A stretch of DNA of 64,000 nucleotides from Bacteroides sp. (lineage in GTDB: Bacteria > Bacillota > Clostridia > Oscillospirales > Acutalibacteraceae): contig JAMPEQ010000005.1 in NCBI GenBank assembly GCA_023665085.1, positions 117,299 through 181,298 on the forward strand. Reading direction: 5' to 3'. The position numbers were made by a program, and so were the translations under genes. Each line of letters opens with the position of its first letter. The first letter of the stretch is position 1. Below the pieces are notes generated by a model. It was not told the origin of the DNA and did not search any database. It worked only from the letters and a program-made list of their open reading frames with translations. Of the stretch, positions 44,366 through 52,742 are shown one piece after another.

Positions 44366-45997
44366 ATGAATTACAGATATAATTTTACTTACTTTGCAGA
44401 CGGAATAAAAAAATCAACAGCAAGTGCTGAAAACAATGACTTCAGCGTAGAATTTTCAGACAGCAATAATATTATTACTCTTAATCTGAAGCCAAAGAAA
44501 AGCATTGAATTTGAAAAATTTGAAATCATATTTGACAACACATATAATGAGGACGACAGAATTTTTACCAACGGATACCAGAGCTGGACTGTAAGCAGAG
44601 AATATGGCATCAGTGACAGCATGGATGAATTCAACCCAAAATGTCTTGGTGTTGAAAAAGCTAAATTCAATCCTCTGGGAATATGGGGTGCAGGAGATTT
44701 ATTATGGCACAAATATCCTGAAAAACCGGGAATTTTCTACGGCTACTCATACAGCTATATAAGAAATAGTAATGAAATCAGACTTTTCGGTTCGCTCAGC
44801 GAAAGAGTGGGCTATACTGTTATCACCCACAACACAAATTCAAATACTATTACTATTGCAAAGGATTTAGAGGGCAAGGTATTTACTGACGATGTAACTG
44901 TGCTTGAGCTTGCTGAAATCAAAGACGGCTACGAAAAAGCTTTTGACAGGTATTTTGAGCTTATGAACATAGCAAAGCCAAGAGTAGAAAGAAGCTGTGG
45001 TTACACCACGTGGTACAACTACTACACAAATGTCACTGAAGATATTGTAATAAATGATCTTAAGGCGATATCAAAGCTTGACAAGAAGATAGATATTTTT
45101 CAGATTGATGACGGATATGAACGTACTGTGGGTGACTGGCTGACACCTGACAAAAAGAAATTTCCAAACGGAATGAAATATACTGCAGAAAAAATTCACT
45201 CGAAAAACATGCTTGCAGGACTTTGGCTTGCGCCATTTGCTGTAACACCAAAATCTTATATTTTTAAAAATCACAAGGACTGGCTTGTGCATGATAAAAA
45301 GGGCAAAACTCATTACGCATCACACAACTGGGGCGGTTTCTATGCTCTTGACATTTATAACAGCGAGGTAAGAGAACATCTTAAACGAGTTTTCAGGGTT
45401 GTACTTGAGGACTGGGGTTATGATATGGTTAAACTTGACTTTCTTTATGCCTGCTGCCAATTACCTATTCACAACAAAACACGCGGTGAAATTATGTGCG
45501 AGGCTATGGATTTTCTTCGTGAATGCTGCGGTGACAAAATCATTCTCGGCTGTGGTGTTCCGCTTGCCTCTGCTTTCGGCAAGGTTGACTTTTGCCGAAT
45601 CGGTGCAGACGTGGGACTTGGCTGGAAAAACAAAGCATATTCAAGAGAGGATGTTTCAACGCAGTTCACGCTGACGAACAGTATCAACCGCAGACATCTT
45701 GACGGAAGAGCATGGCTGAATGATCCCGATGTATTTCTGCTCCGCGACAACAATATCAATATGACAATGGAGCAAAGAAAAATTGTTGCAAAAGTAAACA
45801 GTCTTTGCGGAAATCTTCTTTTTGTAAGTGATGATGTATCAACATATACAGAAGAGCAAAAAGAAATATTCATGCAGACAGTAAGCAGCAATAAAGCAAA
45901 AATAATTTCGGCAGAGGTCCGCTCAGGCATTGCAAAAATTGTTACTGACGAAGAAACCTATTGCTTTGATATGCTAAACGGAAAGATTATCAAATAA
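44366..45997 (+). CDS. GH36-family alpha-galactosidase
   Basis: 543 residues from ATG 44366 (GGGAGAG 6 bp upstream; an upstream ATG at 44345 lacks a site). No signal peptide, so cytoplasmic. An N-terminal beta-sandwich (1-200) is followed by the barrel with YTTWYNYYTNVTED, IFQIDDGYERTVGDW, VKLDFLYA (nucleophile Asp) and FCRIGADVGLGW (acid/base Asp), as in melibiases. It is shorter than the ~730-residue classical GH36 enzymes. Cleaves imported alpha-galactosides such as melibiose or raffinose; complements the extracytoplasmic GH27 at the start of the window. Confidence 0.88.
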   Translation: MNYRYNFTYFADGIKKSTASAENNDFSVEFSDSNNIITLNLKPKKSIEFEKFEIIFDNTYNEDDRIFTNGYQSWTVSREYGISDSMDEFNPKCLGVEKAKFNPLGIWGAGDLLWHKYPEKPGIFYGYSYSYIRNSNEIRLFGSLSERVGYTVITHNTNSNTITIAKDLEGKVFTDDVTVLELAEIKDGYEKAFDRYFELMNIAKPRVERSCGYTTWYNYYTNVTEDIVINDLKAISKLDKKIDIFQIDDGYERTVGDWLTPDKKKFPNGMKYTAEKIHSKNMLAGLWLAPFAVTPKSYIFKNHKDWLVHDKKGKTHYASHNWGGFYALDIYNSEVREHLKRVFRVVLEDWGYDMVKLDFLYACCQLPIHNKTRGEIMCEAMDFLRECCGDKIILGCGVPLASAFGKVDFCRIGADVGLGWKNKAYSREDVSTQFTLTNSINRRHLDGRAWLNDPDVFLLRDNNINMTMEQRKIVAKVNSLCGNLLFVSDDVSTYTEEQKEIFMQTVSSNKAKIISAEVRSGIAKIVTDEETYCFDMLNGKIIK

Positions 45998-46000
45998 TTA

Positions 46001-46029
46001 TTGATATTTATTTAACATTGTTGTATAAT
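46001..46029 (+). promoter_or_regulatory. Promoter of fba
   Basis: TTGATA, 17-bp spacer, perfect TATAAT, about 50 bp before the start codon. Confidence 0.85.
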
Positions 46030-46081
46030 ATATCAGGTGAAATTTAAAACCAAAAACTTAAATGTATAGGAGAATTTAATT

Positions 46082-47023
46082 ATGCCATTAGTTACTACTA
46101 AAGAAATGTTCAAAAAGGCATACGAAGGCGGCTACGCTATCGGTGCTTTCAATGTAAACAATATGGAAATTGTACAGGGCATCACAAGAGCTGCTAAAAA
46201 GCTTAACGCACCTGTAATTCTTCAGTGCTCAGCAGGCGCAAGAAAATATGCATCACATGATTATCTTGTTGCTATGGTAAAGGCTGCTGCTGATGAAACA
46301 GGCATTCCAATTGCTCTTCATCTTGACCACGGTCCTGATTTTGAAACTTGTAAGTCATGCATCGACGGCGGTTTTACATCAGTTATGATTGACGGCTCTT
46401 CACTTCCTTACGAAGAGAATGTTGCTCTCACAAAGAAGGTTGTTGAATATGCACACGCTCACGGCGTTGTTGTTGAGGGTGAACTTGGTACACTTGCCGG
46501 TGTAGAGGATGATGTTCAGGTTGACGCTGAAGATGCTTCATACACAAAGCCTGAAGAGGTTTATGATTTTGTAACAAGAACAGGCGTTGATTCACTTGCT
46601 ATTGCAATCGGCACAAGCCACGGTGCATACAAATTTAAGCCTGGTCAGAAGCCACAGCTTCGTTTTGATATTCTTGAAGAAATCGGCAAAAAACTTCCTG
46701 GCTTCCCAATCGTACTTCACGGTGCTTCATCAGTAAATCAGGATCACATCAAGACAATCAATGAGTTCGGCGGTGAAATGCCTGATGCTATCGGTATTCC
46801 TGAAGAAATGCTTCGTGAGGCTGCATCAATGGCAGTTTGCAAAATCAATGTTGACTCTGACATTCGTATTGCAATGACCGCAGCTGTAAGAAAGCATTTT
46901 GCAGAAAACCCAACCCACTTTGATCCAAGACAGTATCTCACTCCTGCAAGAAACCTGATTGAAGAGGTTGTTGAGCATAAGATTGATGTTGTATTTGGTG
47001 CAGCAGGTCACGCTAACGACTAA
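46082..47023 (+). CDS. fba: Class II fructose-1,6-bisphosphate aldolase
   Basis: 313 residues. Zn ligands and catalytic motifs: AFNVNNME near 22, ALHLDHG (about 80-86), VEGELGTLAG (about 131), GTSHGAYK (about 178) and VLHGASSV (about 212). Cleaves FBP into DHAP and glyceraldehyde-3-phosphate in glycolysis. Codon usage is strongly biased (CTT, GCT, ACA), consistent with high expression. Monocistronic, between a strong promoter and a strong terminator. Confidence 0.97.
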   Translation: MPLVTTKEMFKKAYEGGYAIGAFNVNNMEIVQGITRAAKKLNAPVILQCSAGARKYASHDYLVAMVKAAADETGIPIALHLDHGPDFETCKSCIDGGFTSVMIDGSSLPYEENVALTKKVVEYAHAHGVVVEGELGTLAGVEDDVQVDAEDASYTKPEEVYDFVTRTGVDSLAIAIGTSHGAYKFKPGQKPQLRFDILEEIGKKLPGFPIVLHGASSVNQDHIKTINEFGGEMPDAIGIPEEMLREAASMAVCKINVDSDIRIAMTAAVRKHFAENPTHFDPRQYLTPARNLIEEVVEHKIDVVFGAAGHAND

Positions 47024-47044
47024 TTTAATATTACATACTATGTA

Positions 47045-47076
47045 TACGGCAGAAGATATTTCTGCCGTATTTTTTA
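47045..47076 (+). terminator. Terminator of fba
   Basis: Perfect 10-bp stem TACGGCAGAA / TTCTGCCGTA followed by six T. Confidence 0.93.
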
Positions 47077-47098
47077 TAAAAAAACAAGCATTTAACTA

Positions 47099-47127
47099 TT
47101 GACCTTTGTAACTTCTTTTGCTATAAT
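47099..47127 (+). promoter_or_regulatory. Promoter of the HMGL-like gene
   Basis: TTGACC, 17-bp spacer, perfect TATAAT. Confidence 0.88.
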
Positions 47128-47136
47128 ATGTAAAAC

Positions 47137-47162
47137 GCTTTAAAGTGCTGGGACTTTAAAGC
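47137..47162 (+). promoter_or_regulatory. Perfect 10-bp inverted repeat at the transcription start of the HMGL-like gene
   Basis: GCTTTAAAGT and ACTTTAAAGC flank a 6-nt centre. Each arm contains the 8-bp palindrome CTTTAAAG, spaced 16 bp start to start. It lies 10-35 bp after the -10, at the position of a repressor operator, or forms a 5'-end RNA hairpin. No T-tract follows. Confidence 0.65.
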
Positions 47163-47213
47163 ACAAAAGTAGAATTTATATAATTAACATATAGTAGGAA
47201 AGGAATTATAGTT

Positions 47214-48191
47214 ATGACTGTAAGAAAAGGAAATTTAATGTCTGTTCGTACAGACGTAAAAGTGCTTGACGCAACAATCCGTGACGGAGGACTTTGCAAT
47301 AATTTTGAATTTACTGATGAATTTGTTACAGAGCTTTACAAAACAAATATCAAATCAGGTGTTGACTACATGGAATTTGGATACAAAGCATCTAAGAACC
47401 TGTTTAATCCCGACGAATTCGGCAAATGGAAGTTCTGCAACGAGGAAGATATTCGTGCAATTGTAGGCGACAATGTAAGCGATATGAAAATTGCTGTTAT
47501 GGCTGATGTTGGCAGATGTGACTTTAAGGAAGACTTTTTGCCGAAGAGCGAAAGCGTTATTGATATGGTGCGTGTTGCGTGCTATATTCACCAGATTCCT
47601 GCAGCAATCGAAATGATAGAATATTTCAATAAACTTGGATATGAAACCACCTGCAACATCATGGCTATCAGTCAGGCTAACACAGAGCAGGTTGAAGAGG
47701 CACTGACAATGCTTGGTGAGAGCTCTGTTGATGTTATTTATCTTGTTGACTCCTACGGCTCACTTTATCCTGAATCAGCAGGCAAGCTGGCAAAGAAATA
47801 TCTTGAGTACGCTGAGAAATACGGCAAAGCAATTGGTTTTCATGCTCACAACAATCAAAATCTTGCTTTTGCAAACACAATTGAAACTCTTTCATACGGT
47901 GTATCATACCTTGATGCAACAGCATCAGGCATGGGCAGAGGTGCAGGAAACTGTGCAATGGAGCTTCTGTTAGGCTTTTTGAAAAATCCTAAATACAATC
48001 TTTACAGCCTGCTTACTTTCCTTGAAAAGTATATTAATCCGTTAAAAGCAAGCGGCGTTGTATGGGGATATGATGTGCAGTATATGCTTACAGGTCAGCT
48101 TAACAGACATCCGCGTGAAGCAATGGCATTCACCGCAGATAAACGAGAAGATTACTGTGAATTCTACAAAGGTTTGCTTGAAAATGATTAA
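47214..48191 (+). CDS. HMGL-like (DRE-TIM) aldolase-family protein
   Basis: 325 residues (ATG 47214 with AGGAAAGGA upstream; an ATG at 47238 is an alternative). VLDATIRDGGLCNNFEF is the metal-binding DRE-TIM motif (DATxRDG), and GFHAHNNQNLAFANT supplies the second metal site, as in 4-hydroxy-2-oxovalerate aldolase, HMG-CoA lyase and isopropylmalate synthase. There is no C-terminal regulatory or DmpG communication domain as in larger relatives. Similar stand-alone proteins occur in polysaccharide loci. The reaction is probably a retro-aldol or Claisen type on an oxo-acid; the substrate is unknown. Confidence 0.85.
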   Translation: MTVRKGNLMSVRTDVKVLDATIRDGGLCNNFEFTDEFVTELYKTNIKSGVDYMEFGYKASKNLFNPDEFGKWKFCNEEDIRAIVGDNVSDMKIAVMADVGRCDFKEDFLPKSESVIDMVRVACYIHQIPAAIEMIEYFNKLGYETTCNIMAISQANTEQVEEALTMLGESSVDVIYLVDSYGSLYPESAGKLAKKYLEYAEKYGKAIGFHAHNNQNLAFANTIETLSYGVSYLDATASGMGRGAGNCAMELLLGFLKNPKYNLYSLLTFLEKYINPLKASGVVWGYDVQYMLTGQLNRHPREAMAFTADKREDYCEFYKGLLEND

Positions 48192-48205
48192 TCTATATTA
48201 AGAAT

Positions 48206-48238
48206 AAAGGGTGTACTGCTAAGCGGTACACCCTTTTT
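48206..48238 (+). terminator. Terminator of the HMGL-like gene
   Basis: AAAGGGTGTAC / GTACACCCTTT, 11-bp stem with a 9-nt loop and trailing T-tract, 14 bp after the stop. Confidence 0.92.
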
Positions 48239-48293
48239 ATGCTTTTGTGAAATACTAAAGACGAATTTTTTCGTAATGCCGTCCTCGGCATTG

Positions 48294-48326
48294 CAAAAAA
48301 AGAGCAGTTGAAAAATCAACTGCTCT
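48294..48326 (-). terminator. Terminator of the ABC-F gene
   Basis: On the minus strand AGAGCAGTTG / CAACTGCTCT with a 6-nt loop, then seven T. It lies 23 bp after the ABC-F stop. A small hairpin (AATGCCG / CGGCATT, 48283-48300) lies just beyond. Confidence 0.92.
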
Positions 48327-48348
48327 TTCTAAATATATATGATTAAAA

Positions 48349-49956
48349 TTAATATTTCTTTAACTGATCCTCATTGAAGTCTTCGAGGAATTCGTCATAT
48401 GTTCCCTTGCGGTCAAGAATTGTATTGCCTGAAATTTCAATAATTCTGTCTGCGATTGTCTGCACAAACTGGTGGTCGTGAGAGGTAAACAGAATTGTTT
48501 CGGGATAACGGATAAGACCATTGTTAAGTGCGGTGATGGATTCAAGGTCAAGATGGTTTGTAGGCTCGTCAAGAAGAAGAACATTTGCACCTGAAAGCAT
48601 CATCTTGCAAAGCATACACCTTACTCTTTCGCCTCCTGAAAGTACATTTGCCATTTTCAATGCTTCTTCGCCTGAGAACAGCATTCTTCCGAGCCAGCCT
48701 CTGATGTCAGCCTCAAGAGTATATGTTGTATACTGTCTAAGCCAGTCAACAAGAGAAAGCTCAACGCCGTCAAAATATTCACTGTTGTCACTTGGGAAGT
48801 AACTCTGGCTGGTGGTGACACCCCATTTATATGAACCCTCGTCAGCTTCCATTTCACCCATAATAATTTTGAACAAAGTAGTTTTTGCCACAACATCAGA
48901 GCCGACAAAGGCTACCTTTTCTCTTGGGTGAATAACAAATGATATATCGTCAAGAACCTTTCTGTCACCTATAGTTTTTGAAAGGTGGTCAACACGAAGC
49001 AAATCATTTCCGCACTCTCTGTCAGGCTTGAAATCAACAAACGGAAAGCGTCTGCTTGAAACAGGCATATCTATCATTTCAAGAGCGTCAAGCTGTTTTT
49101 TTCTGCTTGTTGCCTGCTTTGATTTTGCAGCATTTGCAGAGAAACGCTGAATAAATTCCTGCAGTTCTTTAATCTTCTGCTCATTTTTCTTGTTCTGATC
49201 TCTTGCCTGGCGCTGACGCATCTGTGTATATTCATACCAGAAATCGTAGTTGCCTGTATAAAGCTGAATTTTACCATAGTCAACATCACAGATATGAGTG
49301 CAGACCTTGTTAAGAAAATGTCTGTCATGAGATACAACAATAACAGTATTTTCAAAATCCATAAGGAAATTTTCAAGCCAGCGGATAGCCGATAAATCAA
49401 GGTGGTTTGTAGGCTCATCAAGAAGTAAAATGTCAGGATTGCCGAAAAGAGCCTGTGCAAGAAGCACCTTAACCTTCATATCAGACGGAAGCTCTGACAT
49501 CTGCATATAGTGAAATTCGTCAGGCACACCAAGTTTATTGAGCATGAATTCAGCGTCGCTTTCAGCATTCCAGCCGTCAAGATCAGCAAATTCAGCCTCA
49601 AGCTCACCTGCTTTAATTCCGTCTTCCTCAGAGAAATCCTCTTTCATATAGAGGGCATCCTTTTCCTCCATAATTTCAATAAGACGCGGGTTTCCCATAA
49701 GAACAGTTCTGATAACCTCATATTCATCATAGGCAAAGTGGTCCTGCTTAAGAACGGACAATCTCTCACCGGGTGTAATAAATACCTCGCCCTTTTGAGA
49801 GTCAAGCTCACCTGAAAGCACCTTTAAAAATGTTGACTTACCTGCACCGTTTGCACCAATAATACCATAGCAGTTGCCGGGTGAAAAAGTTACATTAACT
49901 CTTTCAAACAAGGTTCTGCCGCCAAACTGAACAGTTATGTTATTTGCAGAAATCAT
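48349..49956 (-). CDS. ABC-F family ATPase (YkpA/YbiT-type)
   Basis: 535 residues from ATG 49956 (CAGGAGG 7 bp upstream; the longer frame to 50013 is rejected). Two ATPase domains and no membrane segments, so a ribosome-associated ABC-F protein rather than a transporter. Domain 1: GANGAGKST, degenerate signature (SELPSDMKVKVLL), LLLDEPTNHLDL. Linker: basic/Gln-rich helices with SANAAKSKQATSRKKQ. Domain 2: P-loop degenerate as VGSDVVAKTTLFK (Ala for the Gly before Lys), good signature LSGGERVRC and LLLDEPTNHLDLESIT. As I recall, Bacillus YkpA also has an odd second P-loop, so this is probably a subfamily trait. Confidence 0.93.
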   Translation of the reverse strand: MISANNITVQFGGRTLFERVNVTFSPGNCYGIIGANGAGKSTFLKVLSGELDSQKGEVFITPGERLSVLKQDHFAYDEYEVIRTVLMGNPRLIEIMEEKDALYMKEDFSEEDGIKAGELEAEFADLDGWNAESDAEFMLNKLGVPDEFHYMQMSELPSDMKVKVLLAQALFGNPDILLLDEPTNHLDLSAIRWLENFLMDFENTVIVVSHDRHFLNKVCTHICDVDYGKIQLYTGNYDFWYEYTQMRQRQARDQNKKNEQKIKELQEFIQRFSANAAKSKQATSRKKQLDALEMIDMPVSSRRFPFVDFKPDRECGNDLLRVDHLSKTIGDRKVLDDISFVIHPREKVAFVGSDVVAKTTLFKIIMGEMEADEGSYKWGVTTSQSYFPSDNSEYFDGVELSLVDWLRQYTTYTLEADIRGWLGRMLFSGEEALKMANVLSGGERVRCMLCKMMLSGANVLLLDEPTNHLDLESITALNNGLIRYPETILFTSHDHQFVQTIADRIIEISGNTILDRKGTYDEFLEDFNEDQLKKY

Positions 49957-50031
49957 TATATCGCCTCCTGTAATTATCGCATATATAATACTACAACAGA
50001 TTTTCAAAAACAAGTTATATTTTTATTTAAG

Positions 50032-50060
50032 TTGATTTTAGTATAAATTTAAAGTATAAT
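50032..50060 (+). promoter_or_regulatory. Promoter of rpe and downstream genes
   Basis: TTGATT, 17-bp spacer, perfect TATAAT; start codon about 55 bp further on. Confidence 0.82.
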
Positions 50061-50117
50061 ATATTCGTGCAAATATGCCCATTGCAAATAAACTGATGAA
50101 AAAGAGAGAATATAGTT

Positions 50118-50762
50118 ATGGAAATTAAGATTTCACCATCTGTGCTTGCAGCAGATTTCGCTAATCTTGAAAGTGAGCTTAAAAAATGTGAAAAAGCCGA
50201 TATGATTCATCTTGATGTTATGGACGGATGCTTTGTTCCGAATATATCAATCGGTATTCCTGTTATCAAATCACTCAGAAAGGTTTGCCAAAAATATTTT
50301 GACGTGCATCTTATGATTTCACATCCTCTCAAATATATAAATGATTTTGTAAATGCCGGTGCAGATATCATAACCTTTCATGCAGAGTGTGAGGATGATA
50401 TTGAAGAAACTATTGACAAAATTCTTTCTCTTAATTGCAGGGCCGGACTTGCTGTTAAGCCAAATACCCCTGCCGATGTTGTTATGCCATATCTTGATAA
50501 ACTTTCTATGATATTGGTAATGACGGTTGAGCCGGGCTTCGGCGGGCAGAGCTTTATGGAAAGCACTATGCCGAAAATTACAGAGATACGCAGGGTATCA
50601 CCTGATATTGATATTCAGGTTGACGGCGGAATCAATCCGCAGACCATAAAGACTGCTTCAAAGGCGGGCGCAAATGTATTTGTGGCAGGCTCCGCGGTGT
50701 TTAACAGTGAAAATCCCGAAGAAACTATAATGGCATTAAAAAATAACGCAAAGGAACTGTAA
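50118..50762 (+). CDS. rpe: Ribulose-phosphate 3-epimerase
   Basis: 214 residues. KISPSVLAADFANL, IHLDVMDGCFVPNIS, FDVHLMI, VMTVEPGFGGQSF and VDGGINPQTI form the TIM barrel with His and Asp metal ligands. Interconverts ribulose-5-P and xylulose-5-P in the pentose phosphate pathway. In many Firmicutes rpe follows prpC-prkC-rsgA; here it instead heads a unit with two envelope proteins (next start 8 bp on). Confidence 0.96.
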   Translation: MEIKISPSVLAADFANLESELKKCEKADMIHLDVMDGCFVPNISIGIPVIKSLRKVCQKYFDVHLMISHPLKYINDFVNAGADIITFHAECEDDIEETIDKILSLNCRAGLAVKPNTPADVVMPYLDKLSMILVMTVEPGFGGQSFMESTMPKITEIRRVSPDIDIQVDGGINPQTIKTASKAGANVFVAGSAVFNSENPEETIMALKNNAKEL

Positions 50763-50770
50763 GAAACGCA

Positions 50771-51814
50771 ATGAAAAAGAAACGCTTTTACAACAATAAA
50801 AAGCGCGGCGAAAAGTGGACCGAAGAGGTTAAAGGCAGAAAAATAAATTTTGCCGACAAATATATTGAAGCAGGAAACGGCTCTGATAAATTTGACAACC
50901 GACGTCCCACTGTAAAAAAGCCGATTTTCACCAGAGATAATTTTGATAAGCTGTTAAAAAGACTTATTATAGCTGTATTGTGCTGTTTTGTTATAGGTAT
51001 AGGCTATACAATTATGGATGTAAATATTCAGCGAAATGCTATGCCTGAAAATTTTGAGCAGACGAATGAGTCGGCCGACATAAGCAAGATGGAGCTTAAC
51101 ATTTCAGCCAAAGAAATTACTCCTCTGGCGATGGACGGCGGTGTTATGCTGACATCAATAACAGATGAGCTGCAGCAGCAAAATTATATAAGTGCAATGT
51201 TTGATCTGAAACGTGATGACGGCACAATAAGTTATCTCAGCCGTCTGGCTACGATAGAAACCTATAAGGCTGTATCATCACCTGCAAACGATTTGGAAAA
51301 ATCTATTTCCTTTATGCTGGAAAACGATGTACTGCCCGTTGCAAGAATTTGCTGTTACAAGGATAATATTGCACCTAACTCCGATTTGACAACTGCCCTT
51401 ATTTCAGGGGGAAAGCTGTACAGAGACAGCAGTGCAAGCACATATCTCAGTCCGAACAGTGACAGTGCATACGGCTATATCAAAAGTATTATTGAAGAGG
51501 CTTCGGGAATGGGAATTACAGTATTTGCTCTTGATTACTGTGATCTTCCTGAAGAGCTTTCAGCAAGCTTTGATGATGGCTTTGAAAAACTCGCTTCAAA
51601 GCTGTATGCAGACATAGACAGCAACATAAAGCTGTTAGAGGTAAAGCATATCAGTATAAACTCAAAAAATTCTTCTGCAATCGAAAAAGAGCTTGAGGAA
51701 AAAAAAGAAAAAAACAGCAAAAATATTATTTACTATATATCTGCCAAGAACAAAGACAACACAAAAAAAGCACTTGATAACATTGAAAGCATAAGCTACA
51801 TCATGGCAGAATAA
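50771..51814 (+). CDS. Membrane-anchored protein with putative glycosidase-like barrel
   Basis: 347 residues. A basic N-terminus (KKKRFYNNKKRGEKW) and one transmembrane helix at about 65-82 (LIIAVLCCFVIGIGYTI) predict an N-in, C-out topology. The exterior part contains VLPVARICCYKDNIAP, ASGMGITVFALDYCDLP and related strand-helix patterns that recall the putative glycosyl hydrolase/DUF4015-type TIM barrels of clostridia, but no catalytic residues can be assigned. The C-terminal segment is Lys/Glu/Asn-rich. It starts 8 bp after rpe and is followed by another envelope protein. Confidence 0.6.
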   Translation: MKKKRFYNNKKRGEKWTEEVKGRKINFADKYIEAGNGSDKFDNRRPTVKKPIFTRDNFDKLLKRLIIAVLCCFVIGIGYTIMDVNIQRNAMPENFEQTNESADISKMELNISAKEITPLAMDGGVMLTSITDELQQQNYISAMFDLKRDDGTISYLSRLATIETYKAVSSPANDLEKSISFMLENDVLPVARICCYKDNIAPNSDLTTALISGGKLYRDSSASTYLSPNSDSAYGYIKSIIEEASGMGITVFALDYCDLPEELSASFDDGFEKLASKLYADIDSNIKLLEVKHISINSKNSSAIEKELEEKKEKNSKNIIYYISAKNKDNTKKALDNIESISYIMAE

Positions 51815-51824
51815 GGTGGTTTTT

Positions 51825-52715
51825 ATGAGGAGAAAAACAACTGCATTTGCAATGACCTTAATGTTAATAATGCTATTGACTTCACTGCCCTTTCAGGCAT
51901 TTTCGGCTGATAAGACCGCGGCAAGCCCTAAAAGCATGATTGAACAAGTATCTGTCACAACTGAGCAGGAAAAACCAAAGCTGGTATCAATCAGCTTTAA
52001 AAATGCAGTAATTGACCAAAGTTTCAGCAGTGATATAATGAACTATACTATCACTCTGAATGACAATACCATGTCACCAAGCCTTGAGGATTATTCAATA
52101 AAGGGCAGCTGTGAGCTGTTTGTAAGCTATATCTATGATGAAGCAAACAAGCAGGCAGGAATTATGGCAAAAATTGAGTATGCAACAGGCAGTACGATTT
52201 ACACCTTTATCTACTCTAATCCGGCAGAATATGACATAAATTCAAATAATCATTTATCTGAGATAGAATGTATTTATGGTGAGATTTCTCCTGAAATCAG
52301 CAAAAATGAAAGCACCTATAAGCTGTACATTCCGCAGGATTTGACAAATTTAGTCATTACACCTGTTGCCGAGGACATCAATGCACACTGTGCTCCGATT
52401 GAGCTGACATTAAGTGTTGGTCAAGAGGTTGATATTCCTATTATTTGTACGGCATCTGACGGAAGTATAAGAGAATACTGCATAAAGCTTAAGCGTGTTG
52501 ACAAAAGCATTGAGCAAGTAAAAGAAGAGATAGAAAACGGAGAATTTGTGTCTTTAATCAAAGGTACAAGATTTTATGAAAACGAAGAATTTTTGGTTGT
52601 CATTTCAGCCGTTGCAGGAGGAATAATTGTAATTCTGCTGCTTTATAAAATTACAAAAAGAATTGCTGCAAACACTTATGACAAGGATGAAAAACCTTTT
52701 TATAGAAGCGAATAA
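51825..52715 (+). CDS. Signal-peptide and C-terminal-anchor protein with cadherin-like beta-sandwich
   Basis: 296 residues from ATG 51825 (AAGGTGG upstream). A signal peptide (to about PFQAFSA, residue 28), two beta-sandwich repeats (KLVSISFKNAVIDQSFSSDIMNYTITL and LSEIECIYGEISPEISKNESTYKLYIP, both in the style of the cadherin-like PF12733 domain), and a C-terminal transmembrane helix (VVISAVAGGIIVILLLYKI) with a short cytoplasmic tail. Extracellular, anchored at the membrane. Ligand unknown. Between the barrel protein and mgtE on the same strand. Confidence 0.75.
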   Translation: MRRKTTAFAMTLMLIMLLTSLPFQAFSADKTAASPKSMIEQVSVTTEQEKPKLVSISFKNAVIDQSFSSDIMNYTITLNDNTMSPSLEDYSIKGSCELFVSYIYDEANKQAGIMAKIEYATGSTIYTFIYSNPAEYDINSNNHLSEIECIYGEISPEISKNESTYKLYIPQDLTNLVITPVAEDINAHCAPIELTLSVGQEVDIPIICTASDGSIREYCIKLKRVDKSIEQVKEEIENGEFVSLIKGTRFYENEEFLVVISAVAGGIIVILLLYKITKRIAANTYDKDEKPFYRSE

Positions 52716-52742
52716 AACAGCACTGCGGAAAGGAGATTTTCT

